DNA of 64,000 nt from Notolepis coatsorum. Lineage: Eukaryota > Chordata > Actinopteri > Aulopiformes > Paralepididae. This document shows, in pieces, positions 19,996 through 31,292 of this stretch (positions are counted from its first letter, which is position 1; every line of letters begins with the position of its first letter). The position numbers and the translations under genes are program-made. Below the pieces are notes generated by a model, which saw nothing but the letters and a program-made list of their open reading frames with translations, ran no database searches and had not been told where the DNA came from. The stretch covers positions 89,501-153,500 of the forward strand of contig CAXASK010002072.1 of assembly GCA_963971535.1 (NCBI GenBank), written 5' to 3'.

Positions 19996-20700
19996 CTTGC
20001 TGTGGGCTGTTTTGATTTTTGAGGATACTGTAGCTTAGTGTAAACTGTTATTGGCTGTATCAGCAACAAATGTTACCTTATTGAGAGGTATGTTTTCATT
20101 CATTTTATTTTATTCAATTTAATAAAATTGATTTCTAAAGCATTCTTCACTTGCAGGTCACATAGTCCAAAAGAAGAGGGCAGCCTTACACACAGCCAAT
20201 GTAAACAAGCTGAAGCTTGTTTGTCTTAGCAATTGGCTCAAGGAATAGATGTCATGCATACAGTAGACCCTGTAGTAAACCCTGCACTAGACCCTGATTT
20301 TTGAGGATACTGTAGCTTAGTGTAAACTGTTATTGGCTGTATCGGCAACAAATGTTACCTTATTGAGAGGTATGTTTTCATTCATTTTATTTATTTATTT
20401 ATTCAATTTAATAGAATTGATTTCTAAAGCATTCTTCACTTGCAGGTCACATAGTCCAAAAGAAGAGGGCAGCCTTACACTCAGACAATGTAAACAAGCT
20501 GAGGAATAGATGTCATGCATACAGTAGACCCTGTAGTAGACCCTGCACTAGATCCTGCAGTAGACCCTGCAGTAGACCCTGATTTGAGGATACTGTAGCT
20601 TAGTGTAAACTGTTAGCTGTATCAGCAACAAATGTTACCTTATTGAGAGGTATGTTTTCATTTTATTTATTTTATTTATTTAATAAAATTGATTTCTAAA
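19996..20700 (+). repeat. Partial triplication of the hAT 3' end
   Basis: The block 'gaggatactgtagcttagtg' to 'gagaggtatgttttcatt' occurs three times (about 20020, 20300 and 20585). Between copies are fragments of the last coding exon (cttgcaggtcacatagtcc, cagccttacac), so the terminal exon and 3' UTR were tandemly duplicated twice. The intact frame ends before these copies. Confidence 0.85.
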
Positions 20701-20889
20701 GCATTCTTCTTGGTGTATTTAATTGATCAGTCACCTGCCACAATAATGTAATGTCCTTGAATTTTAAATATTTATATGAATATGAAATATAAATATGCGA
20801 TTAAAATGCGATTAATTAGATTAATTAATTACAAAACCTGTAATTAATTAGATTAAAAATTTTAATCGCCTGACAGCACTAATTAATAC

Positions 20890-21245
20890 ATTTGACCATC
20901 TATTCACCTGAAAAGAGTCCAAGGCTGACAGGAAAGGACAAGAGAGTATGTATATAGACTGAGTATGTGTTCCAAATAACTCCCTCTCATCGAACAAGAA
21001 CAAGCATTACAACGTTAAAAAGGGGAGATTGAGCTGTGGCTCCCTGGGATCCGACAGGCGTATCCGCTTGCGGGTGGTGTGTTTGTGTTGCCATGGAAAC
21101 GCACCTGGCAGGTGGCGGCCAGGCGCGGCCCGTGGGGGGCCATGGTCCCCGGCCGAGTCCGTCCAGAGGGAAGGGGTCCCGTGTGCCGCGCCCTCCAAAC
21201 TGCTCTGCCGTGTGATGCATCCAGCCTGGGGAGAGCCAGGGGTTA
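20890..21245. other. Non-repetitive flank, no gene recognised
   Basis: GC-rich stretch (21030-21240) without splice-flanked frames I can name. An open frame here is only continuous with the frame of the adjacent satellite. Confidence 0.4.
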
Positions 21246-21261
21246 ATACAGGGTGTACAGA

Positions 21262-22125
21262 CATACTGTACAAATACTGTACATATATACCATACAGTAC
21301 AGACATACTGTACATACAGACATACCATACAGTACATACTGTACAAATACTGTACATATATACCATACAGTACAGACATACTGTACATACAGACATACCA
21401 TACAGTACATACTGTACAAATACTGTACATATATACCATACAGTACAGACATACTGTACATACAGACATACCATACAGTACATACTGTACAAATACTGTA
21501 CATATATACCATACAGTACAGACATACTGTACATACAGACATACCATACAGTACATACTGTACAAATACTGTACATATATACCATACAGTACAGACATAC
21601 TGTACATACAGACATACCATACAGTACATACTGTACAAATACTGTACATATATACCATACAGTACAGACATACTGTACATACAGACATACCATACAGTAC
21701 ATACTGTACAAATACTGTACATATATACCATACAGTACAGACATACTGTACATACAGACATACCATACAGTACATACTGTACAAATACTGTACATATATA
21801 CCATACAGTACAGACATACTGTACATACAGACATACCATACAGTACATACTGTACAAATACTGTACATATATACCATACAGTACAGACATACTGTACATA
21901 CAGACATACCATACAGTACATACTGTACAAATACTGTACATATATACCATACAGTACAGACATACTGTACATACAGACATACCATACAGTACATACTGTA
22001 CAAATACTGTACATATATACCATACAGTACAGACATACTGTACATACAGACATACCATACAGTACATACTGTACAAATACTGTACATATATACCATACAG
22101 TACAGACATACTGTACATACAGACA
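21262..22125 (+). repeat. 73-bp satellite, about 12 units
   Basis: Units of 73 bp combine 'catactgtacaaatactg', 'tacatatataccatacag' and 'tacagacatactgtacat'. Copies are nearly identical. Since 73 is not a multiple of three and the unit lacks stops in several frames, long frames appear on both strands; they are not evidence of a gene. Degenerate related sequence continues at 22440-22530. Confidence 0.95.
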
Positions 22126-22139
22126 CAGGGATTAAAGCA

Positions 22140-22950
22140 AAGAAAATCTCCTGACTGAACTATTTTTCAGGCCAAGTCATATTCTTATTTTAACCTCCAC
22201 TATATATATATATATTTTTAATAGGTTAAAAAACTAGATTATTTGTATTATTATCTTTTCTATTGCCAGTTTGCTTTTACGTAATATCAATGCTGTTTGC
22301 AATTCATTAAATTAAACTGATTGCAAGGGTTGACTGACTTTGTCATACAAATAAACAAATCTACATACTGTAACTTTTCAGTGTACGTTTTTATTTACAT
22401 TTTGACAACTGAACAAGCTTATGACTTGAATAAACAAATCTACATACTGTACACATACTGTATACATACACTGTACATACATACTGTACACATACTGTAC
22501 ATACATACCGTACGCATACTGTACAGACACATACACACAAGCAAGAAACTATCCAAGGAATGTATCCATGGGATGCTAATGACCAAATACAACAGTTCAA
22601 TTGAGATCAAATTGTGTCAAAAGAAAATCGCACATCTTGGATCGCGGTTCGATTCGATTCATTAAAATACAAAAACATGCCGGGGATGTTTTCCTCGCCA
22701 ATAATTCCCGTAACGTTAATACATTACGCCAAAAAGGTATCGGTTTACTTGTCAGGTTTTACGAAACAATTAAATAGATTCAACATGAATGTTGATTCAC
22801 ATCAATGAATACAATAACAATTATTAAATTAGATGCGGTTGCGATTTCCACGCCCATACTAATGCCATCTCACTTCGTATTTTTGATAACTTCAGATGAA
22901 CCCAGGGTGATGGTCATGGAGAGCTGGAGCGTGGAGGTGGTGTTGGACTA
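22140..22950. other. No gene recognised; decayed 'tactgtacata' repeats
   Basis: AT-rich; 22440-22530 is a degenerate relative of the adjacent 73-bp satellite. A short duplicated phrase 'aataaacaaatctacatact' occurs near 22350 and 22430. Confidence 0.5.
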
Positions 22951-22959
22951 TGTGGAGAC

Positions 22960-23468
22960 TAGGGATGGGTACCGAATCTGGTACTTTTAAGGGTATCGAC
23001 CGAATCACGTCGGTACTACCGGAGTATCACGTGAGATCCACCGGTGCCACATTTCGGTAATGAAAAAAAAGATTAAACATATAATTTTTTTTAAATCCGA
23101 TGATGTCAACATTTAGTTTACCGCAAAACGAAACCTATGGAGTGTGCCACACGTTCACGTCGACGTTCACGCGCACAATACATGCTTACCTAGGATGTGA
23201 CTCGATTCAACAAGCCGAAAACGGTGTGGTTACACTTTATAAAGCTAGGTGCAGACAACGCTCGCTGCAATATTATATATATATTAACAAATTGTTCTGA
23301 ATAAATAATAATGATAATAAATAATTAGAAGTTTGGACAATTTTTTTAAACTGAGGTAGGTAGATAACATTTTTAGAGACTAAAGTACTGAAAAAAGCTA
23401 CCATCGGGTACCCGGTATCGATTCACAGGTACCAGTACCGGTGTAAATGTGAACGGTACCCGATCCTA
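22960..23468 (+). mobile_element. hAT-type MITE with exact 8-bp TSD
   Basis: The 509-bp element begins tagggatgggtaccg and ends cggtacccgatccta (inverted repeats with one mismatch). It is flanked by exact gtggagac at 22952-22959 and 23469-23476. It has no transposase frame. The interior holds a further 'ggtaccagtaccgg' palindrome. Confidence 0.9.
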
Positions 23469-23674
23469 GTGGAGACGGAGCGTGGGGGAGGTTGCGTTTG
23501 ACCCTGTGGACACGGAGCGTGGAGGTCACGTGGAGGTCACGTTCGACCCCCAGAGACGGGTCCTTCACTCACCACACTAGCTGCGTCTGTGAAGCCCTCC
23601 ACTGCAGCACAGAGACGGCCCTCGCTCAAGAAAGTCAATAAATGCCAGTGGGGCCACCATTATATAGGCTAGTT

Positions 23675-23852
<178 letters not shown>

Positions 23853-24230
23853 GAAGACTTTAGACTGCAGAGGAGGGAGGGTGTGGGCTGAATATAGGGC
23901 AGGAGAGAGAGAGAGAGAGAAAACTACAAACAATGCATGCAGGGCAAAATTAGGCTGTTACCCACTAATACTAAAAATACAAATAAAGAGCAATTAACTT
24001 ATGGACACACCTAAAACGAAGTGACCCCCTCTCGTACCATTATCAAGCCCTGCAGTGCCAAGAGCATAGGAGCATCAGGAACCCCCTTACCCAGCTGGTC
24101 CTGAGGCTGAGTCCACAAACCTGCTCTCTTAACACACCTCAGGAACAGAACACGTCACCAATCAGAATAAATCAAATTACTACACAGCTAAAACAAAACT
24201 ACATCACCTATTGGAAAACACAAACAAAAG

Positions 24231-24309
<79 letters not shown>
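24231..24309. repeat. CT microsatellite
   Basis: About 39 CT dinucleotides, followed directly by an AATTC repeat that ends a LINE. Confidence 0.97.
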
Positions 24310-24315
<6 letters not shown>

Positions 24316-24880
24316 ATTCAATTCAATTCAAATGGCTTTATTGGCATGACGTACTTCTACATGTTGCCAAAGCAATATTAAACATAAACATGGATTACAA
24401 ACAGATATAAGTACATACAAAATATCATCGTAAAATAAAACATCAAGTATTATGGCGTAAACATGTCAGGTGACTGTCACTCACTGTCCCTCAGTTTGTG
24501 GCAGGCAGCAACATATGCTGCTGCTAGCTCACAGCTTGTTGAGTCCTCCCCTAGTAGGACTGGTAGTTTTTTCTGTATCTGGTAGTGCGAGAAAGCCTTT
24601 TTTTATTAATTAATTTTTTTTTAAATGCGTTTCTATTATTTATATTTTTCACATTTGGTGAGGAAGTGCCACTCAGTTTCAGGCTCACTGAGGGTGCAAT
24701 GGCAGCACAGCCTTTGCTCTGGAGGAAGCCAGGTTTTCCTGTGCCTCACCTTTTCAACAGCGAGGCTGTGCTCACTCAGTCTGTATTTTGTCAAGGTTCT
24801 TTTTAGTTGTTGATCAGTCACCATGCTCAAATAATCTGCTATGGTGTACTGTCGATTTAGAGCCAGATAGCACTGCATTT
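24310..24880 (-). mobile_element. LINE 3' part with AATTC-repeat tail
   Basis: Minus-strand frame LALNRQYTIADYLSMVTDQQ, LKRTLTKYRLSEHSLAVEK, then LCCHCTLSEPETEWHFLTKC: a CCHC-like C-terminus seen after the RT in several fish LINEs. The 3' UTR ends in an AATTC microsatellite at 24310-24329. It differs from LINE-A in both protein and tail. Confidence 0.7.
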
Positions 24881-24882
24881 TA

Positions 24883-25119
24883 AGCGCTTTACAATTTGTT
24901 CCTCACATTTTACCCATTCACTCACACATTCACTCACACATTCACTCACCGACGGCGGAGGCAACCATGCAAGGTGCCAACCTGCTCATCGGGAGCAATT
25001 AGGGGTTAAGTGTCTTGCTCAAGGACACATCGACATGCTGCCCGGGAGGAGCTGGAATCGAACCGGGAACCTCCGGATTGCCAGACGACTGCTCTACCTC
25101 CTGAGCCACTGTCGCCCCC
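24883..25119 (-). mobile_element. tRNA-derived SINE
   Basis: On the minus strand the head reads 'gcgacagtggctcaggagg' (A box) and 'cccggttcgattccagc' (B box). The body has 'gtgtccttgagcaagacact' and the tail 'tgtaaagcgctt', a very common fish SINE type. Confidence 0.85.
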
Positions 25120-25370
25120 CATCGATTGTACACGCAGTGAGACCCAGCTTGTCACCGTTTCAAAGGGAGTTTATTTACTTTGTGTCACAATAGCCAAATA
25201 AATGCACATATCGTATATGCCAAATGATTAGGGCCTATTACAAAAAAATATAAACTATAAATAACTGTATTTATCGATTAACAAGTCAGAGTCAGAGTCT
25301 GCACCTTCCGAGTCCGAACGCAGTCGATGCTCGAGTCCAAGTCGAGTCACGAGTCCTGAAAATCAGTCAG
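25120..25370. other. No gene recognised
   Basis: Contains 'gagtcagagtctgcaccttc'-like short repeats; nothing assignable. Confidence 0.4.
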
Positions 25371-25374
25371 TCAG

Positions 25375-25450
25375 TTAACACTTTCACTACCACACTACAT
25401 AGGGTTAACAATTTCACTACCACACTACATAGGGTTAACACTTTCACTAC
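25375..25450 (+). repeat. Three tandem TTAA-headed piggyBac-like termini
   Basis: The 30-bp unit 'gttaacactttcactaccac' followed by 'actacatagg' starts its TTAA at 25375, 25405 and 25435. It closely resembles the triple set at 4586-4670. The Gypsy LTR follows immediately at 25451. Confidence 0.5.
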
Positions 25451-25627
25451 TGTTATATTGACGAGGCTTAACCCGAGGTTCAATAAGATTCCTTTATTGA
25501 CTCGTTCGTATCTGCATCCATTCATGTCGCTCACGTCTGTCACGTTCCTTGTGTGTGTCGCCTTCCTGGTGACGTCACAATAACAACGGCAATCAAAGAG
25601 GTTCAAACCCGAACCTAATACATCACA
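25451..25627 (-). mobile_element. Candidate 3' LTR of the Ty3/Gypsy fossil
   Basis: About 177 bp bounded by TG and CA, next to a purine-rich tract on the minus strand (aaagagaagga) that would serve as polypurine tract. The matching 5' LTR was not found in the window. Confidence 0.55.
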
Positions 25628-27745
25628 TCCTTCTCTTTAACATATTTTTTTTTCAAACAGAACTTAGTATTCTACCTTTGTTTAGCTTGAACTCTTGCTA
25701 ACATGTCCTATTTCCCAAAAACAAACTTAACAAACATTTCCCAACTTAAATGTTTACTCAGAGCATCCACCTGCTGTAAATGAAATAACAATGTTAGTCA
25801 CAGACAACTTTCACTTTAAAGGATCCTGTAACTTAAACCCACTTGAACCATGACATAATGCAAAGCACTTAATGCGAAAACTTGAATATGAAAATACTCC
25901 AACAACATGCATATGAAAACACTCCAGTTACTCTCTGTATCTAAGAGGTAGTTTAACTGGTCTACCAGACCTAGTCTGATATGGCTGCGTTTCAGATTGT
26001 TCATCATGTGTCTCTGTTTGGTCTGCAACACCTGTGTTCTCTGCTGAACGTGTGCGTGTTGCCAGATTTTCTCTCGTGTCACAGTACACGTTCTGGTAAG
26101 CATCCTGTTCATTTGTAGATGGAAAAGTTCTCTCCTCCGTTTGTCTCAGGTATTTTCTGTTTCTCCTGTACTGTCTCCCATCCGGTGTGCGAACCACATA
26201 TGAACGCGGTTGGTCATGTTTGTGCAGGACCACGGCCGGCTGCCATGTTTCACCTCTTTGAACCCTGACGTTTTCTCCTGCTTGTAGGTCAGGCAGTCTT
26301 TTTGTTTGCCTGTCGAAGTAGAGTTTTTGTTTCTCCTGTTTGTCACTCAACTGGCTATGCACGTATGTAGTTCCTTCTGGAGTGAGCAGTGATGTCGAGG
26401 CAGGCAGTTTTCCTTTCAGCCGCCGTCCCATGAGCAACTGTGCCGGTGATAGTCTTACACCTTCCAGCGGTGTGTTGCGATACTCCAATAGCGATATGTA
26501 GGGGTCGCCATTACTTCCTTCTGATTTCTTCAGCATATTTTTGATAGTCTGTACTGTTCTTTCTGCTTGCCCATTTGACTGGGCGTGACCGGGACTCGAC
26601 GTGGTGTGGATGAATTCCCAGCTTTCTGCAAAGTCCTTGAACTCAGCACTGGAATACTGAGGACCATTATCCGTGAAGACAACATCAGGAATGCCATGTC
26701 TGGCAAATATTGATTTCAGTCCGACAATGACACTGCCACTGGTAGTGTCTCTCAGTTTTGTGATTTCCGGGAACTTTGAGAAATAGTCCACACACAGCAG
26801 GAACTCAGATCCCTTATAATGAAAGAGATCACTCCCTACTTTTGACCACGGTCTGTCTGGTACTGGGTGTGGGAGCAACGGTTCTCTCTGATTGTTGTTC
26901 CTGTTCTCATTACATATGGCACACTGAGATACCATCTCCTCAATTTGTGAAGACATGCATGGCCTCTATAAGATGTCTTTCGGCCATCCCTTGAGTGTGG
27001 TTTCTTTTAGTAGCTGCATTTCGGGGTCTTCTGCCGTTGCTGTTCTGAATGTGTGCAGTGTCTCCTCTGATATCGGCAGCTGCAGAGTGATCATATTCAC
27101 TTCCAAGTCTTTCTCCAAAAGATCTTCTTTCTGCTCTTTCAGGAACGCTCGACTTAGAGCATCTGCAATATGAAGTTCCTTGCCTGGCCTGTAGGTGACT
27201 TTTAGGCTGTACCTTTGCAACCTAAGCAGCATTGACTGTAGCCTCATAGGAGCTTGGTGTAAAGGCTTTTTAAAGATGCTCTCCAAAGGCTTGTGGTCGC
27301 TCTCAACGTCTATGCTTTTTCCATAAACATACTGATGGAATTTTTCACATCCATAGACTATAGCAAGTAGCTCTTTTTCTATCTGGGCATACCTGCGCTG
27401 ACAGTCAGTGAGAGACCTAGACCCAAAAGCTACAGGTTGCTCATCTTGTAGTAGGACCGCTCCGAGGCCTTCTGAGCTGGCATCTACTGACATAGTCACT
27501 GGTTTGTTGACGTCATAAAACTTCAGGGTTGGAGCACTAGTGACCAGCTGTTTGATTTGTTCAAAACTCCTCTTTTGTGGTTCCTCCCAGTGCCACTCTA
27601 TGTCATTTTCAAGCAGCTTCCTTAACGATGCACTGACATCTGACAGATTTGGTATGAACTTGGCGAGATATTGAACCATACCATTGAACCTGAGCAGGTC
27701 CTGTTTGTTCTGTGGTGGGGGTATTTGTGTCACTGCTCTCACCCT

Positions 27746-28393
27746 AGGGACTAAACACGTTTCGCAATTATGCCACATCAATGTGGAACGCCCTACCCAA
27801 AGCTGTAAAGGAATGTGAATCACTACCCACTTTCAAAAAAACTCTCAAAAAACACCTAAGGGAGACTGCAACTCGAAACTGGCCCCTGTAAATGTCCGAA
27901 CACAACCCCCTCCAATGTACAGTAAATTACCAAGTATGGTCTTGTCAATAATCCAATGTACAGTTTTGTTTGTACAGTTGTACAGTGTCCCCCACCCACC
28001 CCTCCTACCCAACCCCCCCCCCCCCCCACTCCTACCCAACCCCCCCCCCCCCCACCTCCAATGTACAGTCCCCCCCCACCCCCACCTACCCAATCCAATG
28101 TACAGTTTCTACGTCAAATGTATATACTCTTTTTTTTCTGGACTCTTTTTGTATCACAAACAGTACTGTAATTGCAAATCTGGTATGTCATAAATGTATA
28201 GATGTAGCAGTACTGTCTATCTGTATGTCATGTGTGTCATATATGTCACTATGAATTGAAAATGGGGGACCCTGATGTAAACAAGACGAAAGTCTTTCTC
28301 TGGTCTGCATCCCCTTAACAATTGTATATATTGAGCTGTACTGTACTGTACCCATTCTGCAATCTGTTAATAAAGTTTTCAATCAATCAATCA
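27746..28393 (+). mobile_element. LINE-A 3' part inserted in the Gypsy fossil
   Basis: Starts 'agggactaaacacgtttcgc' in the LINE-A C-terminal frame and ends in CAAT repeats. Gypsy pol sequence is recognisable directly on both sides, so the LINE inserted after the Gypsy element. Confidence 0.9.
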
Positions 28394-28525
28394 AACCTTC
28401 TCCCCATCTGGTTTCAGCCCACTGGCGCTGAGTATGTGTCCTATGTATCTTATTTCACTTGTCCTGACAGCACACTTGTTCCTGTTCAGTTTCAACTTGT
28501 ATTCCCTGCTCTGTCTAACAGTTTA

Positions 28526-30145
28526 ACACCCTGTGGCCGTGCTCTTCCTTGGTGTCTCTAACCCTAACCCTAACACCCTGTGGTCGTGCTCTTCCTTGGT
28601 GTCTCTAACCCTAACCCTAACACCCTGTGGTCGTGCTCTTCCTTGGTGTCTCTAACCCTAACCCTAACACCCTGTGGTCGTGCTCTTCCTTGGTGTCTCT
28701 AACCCTAACCCTAACACCCTGTGGTCGTGCTCTTCCTTGGTGTCTCTAACCCTAACCCTAACACCCTGTGGTCGTGCTCTTCCTTGGTGTCTCTAACCCT
28801 AACCCTAACACCCTGTGGTCGTGCTCTTCCTTGGTGTCTCTAACCCTAACCCTAACACCCTGTGGTCGTGCTCTTCCTTGGTGTCTCTAACCCTAACCCT
28901 AACACCCTGTGGTCGTGCTCTTCCTTGGTGTCTCTAACCCTAACCCTAACACCCTGTGGTCGTGCTCTTCCTTGGTGTCTCTAACCCTAACCCTAACACC
29001 CTGTGGTCGTGCTCTTCCTTGGTGTCTCTAACCCTAACCCTAACACCCTGTGGTCGTGCTCTTCCTTGGTGTCTCTAACCCTAACCCTAACCCTAACACC
29101 CTGTGGTCGTGCTCTTCCTTGGTGTCTCTAACCCTAACCCTAACACCCTGTGGTCGTGCTCTTCCTTGGTGTCTCTAACCCTAACCCTAACCCTAACACC
29201 CTGTGGTCGTGCTCTTCCTTGGTGTCTCTAACCCTAACCCTAACCCTAACACCCTGTGGTCGTGCTCTTCCTTGGTGTCTCTAACCCTAACCCTAACACC
29301 CTGTGGTCGTGCTCTTCCTTGGTGTCTCTAACCCTAACCCTAACACCCTGTGGTCGTGCTCTTCCTTGGTGTCTCTAACCCTAACCCTAACACCCTGTGG
29401 TCGTGCTCTTCCTTGGTGTCTCTAACCCTAACCCTAACACCCTGTGGTCGTGCTCTTCCTTGGTGTCTCTAACCCTAACCCTAAGCACCCTGTGGTCGTG
29501 CTCTTCCTTGGTGTCTCTAACCCTAACCCTAACACCCTGTGGTCATGCTCTTCCTTGGTGTCTCTAACCCTAACCCTAACACCCTGTGGCCGTGCTCTTC
29601 CTTGGTGTCTCTAACCCTAACCCTAACACCCTGTGGTCGTGCTCTTCCTTGGTGTCTCTAACCCTAACCCTAACACCCTGTGGTCGTGCTCTTCCTTGGT
29701 GTCTCTAACCCTAACCCTAACACCCTGTGGTCGTGCTCTTCCTTGGTGTCTCTAACCCTAACCCTAACACCCTGTGGTCGTGCTCTTCCTTGGTGTCTCT
29801 AACCCTAACCCTAAGCACCCTGTGGTCGTGCTCTTCCTTGGTGTCTCTAACCCTAACCCTAACCCTAACACCCTGTGGTCGTGCTCTTCCTTGGTGTCTC
29901 TAACCCTAACCCTAACACCCTGTGGCCGTGCTCTTCCTTGGTGTCTCTAACCCTAACCCTAACACCCTGTGGTCGTGCTCTTCCTTGGTGTCTCTAACCC
30001 TAACCCTAACACCCTGTGGTCGTGCTCTTCCTTGGTGTCTCTAACCCTAACCCTAACACCCTGTGGTCGTGCTCTTCCTTGGTGTCTCTAACCCTAACCC
30101 TAACACCCTGTGGTCGTGCTCTTCCTTGGTGTCTCTAACCCTAAC
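28526..30145 (+). repeat. 47-bp satellite mixing telomeric hexamers with a Gypsy RT segment
   Basis: About 34 units, each with 'accctgtggtcgtgctcttc' and 'cttggtgtctc' followed by two (sometimes three) TAACCC hexamers, so units are 47 or 53 bp. The non-telomeric part, read on the minus strand, is the segment (encoding DTKEEH) that continues the Gypsy reverse transcriptase flanking the array at 28395-28526. Units are nearly identical, with a few 'gtggccg' and 'taagcaccc' variants. Confidence 0.93.
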
Positions 30146-30146
30146 T

Positions 30147-30350
30147 TATTAGTCTCTCTAGTCTTATTAGTCCAGCGATGCTTGATGTGCCTCCTGAACT
30201 AGATGTCTTGCCTGAGGTCGAGGAGCTTGTCAAGGGGACACAACTGGACTCTGCAGGATCAGCAGCAGCCTCTGAAGTCATGCTGATGTCCAACACAGCT
30301 GATGATGATGCACTGATGTCCATTTCACTAGATTCCATTTGGTGCGTTTC
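30147..30350 (-). CDS. Possible serine-rich exon, unidentified
   Basis: After a 'tttgtctgcaacag' acceptor on the minus strand the frame reads ETHQMESSEMDISASSSAVL, DISMTSEAAADPAESSCVPL and on to a stop that lies at the satellite edge. It is serine-rich with no motif I can name. The last codons abut the satellite, so the true end may be lost. Confidence 0.3.
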
Positions 30351-30636
30351 CTGTTGCAGACAAACCAACATGAACATGTTTAGTTTCTCTACTCACCTTT
30401 ACATGAGTGTTTCAGCACTGACTAAATTACTCAAATGTAATGTATTGACTTTTATTAGGGATCCTAGATAGATAACATATACTCAGTCACATGGAAGGTT
30501 AGCCTTGTTTTTGTCCTGCACGTAGTCATTGTGGAAGAAGATGCCATGTCCTACAAATTAAATAACTTTCATTACATTGATTACATTGAAAAGTAATAGA
30601 AAATTCATAGCATGAGATATGATTAATTAGCCTACC

Positions 30637-30815
30637 GATTGTTGTGTCCAGCTGGGTGCCAGGGAAATACATGGTTTTCTGCGGGTTACTGTTTGCTGAG
30701 GACTAGTCAGCTGTGGGAGTTTGAACTCTGCAGGGTTTTCTGGATGAATTTTCTTGGGTGTTGATTGTGGTAAACTGGCAAATAGGTTGGTAGGATCCAC
30801 CACTTCTGGTTCACC
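30637..30815 (-). CDS. Possible exon, unidentified
   Basis: The minus-strand exon of 179 bp starts after 'attcatcattag' and ends before gtaggc. It reads GEPEVVDPTNLFASLPQSTP, KKIHPENPAEFKLPQLTSPQ and QTVTRRKPCISLHPAGHNN without a stop. The length of open frame and good splice sites support a real exon; I do not recognise the protein. It may belong with the exon at 30147-30350. Confidence 0.4.
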
Positions 30816-30889
30816 CTAATGATGAATGACAGAACATGGATAAAAACACATTATTATTCATAAATAATACATACATGAAGGCAATATGT

Positions 30890-31108
30890 ACATATTGGTA
30901 TTACAACTCTGCACATACATCTGATTAGCACTACACTCAGTAGTACTCATTTATATATTTTGTACCCAGTTTAATCACCTGTACATTGTATATTGCTGTT
31001 GCACTTTACTGTTACATTTGCACTCTGGTTGGATTCCAAACGTCTTTTCGTCGTACTGTACTTGTGCTGTATAATGACAATATATTTCAATCTAATCTAA
31101 TCTAAAAT
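30890..31108 (+). repeat. Dispersed repeat B, copy 2, with TCTAA tail
   Basis: Matches 16260-16415 inverted and continues to 'gtgctgtataatgacaatat' and 'caatctaatctaatctaa', which looks like a LINE 3' end. Confidence 0.65.
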
Positions 31109-31292
31109 ATACATACTCCTCTCCAAGGCCAGATTAAGACTTCAGAGGCCCCTGGGCCAGATTCTTGTGGAGGCCCCCCCAAACACACATACACGTGCAC
31201 GCACGCACAGTGGCGTTTTTATATGTCACTTTAAAAAATATATAGAATATTTAGAAGTGGTGGGCTCTGAGGGCCAAGCTAAAAGGACGTTG

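Larger units (their letters stand above)
16699..20881 (+). mobile_element. Complete autonomous hAT transposon
   Basis: The 4,183-bp element begins tagggctgtcag and ends ctgacagcacta: 12-bp TIRs with one mismatch. It is flanked by an exact 8-bp target duplication, attaatac (16691-16698 and 20882-20889), the length produced by hAT transposases. Subterminal regions on both sides share 'ttaattagattaattaatta'. It encodes one spliced transposase with an undisturbed frame. The exact TSD, near-perfect TIRs and open frame imply a recent insertion that may still be mobile. Two minisatellites and a partial triplication of the 3' end lie inside it. Confidence 0.93.
25451..28526 (-). mobile_element. Ty3/Gypsy retrotransposon fossil (pol part)
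   Basis: Minus-strand pol remains in order: the end of the reverse transcriptase (28395-28526), RNase H (about 26966-27745, with MSVDASSEGLGAVLLQ) and integrase (about 25928-26956, with CVDYFSKFPEITKL and VVFTDNGPQY), then the candidate 3' LTR. The pol arrangement RT-RNase H-integrase and the sequence type are those of Ty3/Gypsy elements. It is broken: the 5' part is absent, a LINE-A copy is inserted at 27746-28393 and a satellite replaces sequence beyond 28526. Age cannot be estimated without a second LTR. Confidence 0.85.

Noticed and set aside
19612-20038. A 126-130-codon Thr/Ser- or Val/Pro-rich frame
   Set aside because: Follows the transposase stop and consists of a short minisatellite.
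20987-22158. Open frames of about 290-380 codons on both strands
   Set aside because: Product of the stop-poor 73-bp satellite; composition (Tyr, Cys, Val, Met or His, Thr) follows the repeat.
28526-30145. A chromosome end (true telomere)
   Set aside because: The hexamers come only in twos and threes per unit, separated by a constant 30-bp segment, with unique sequence on both sides.
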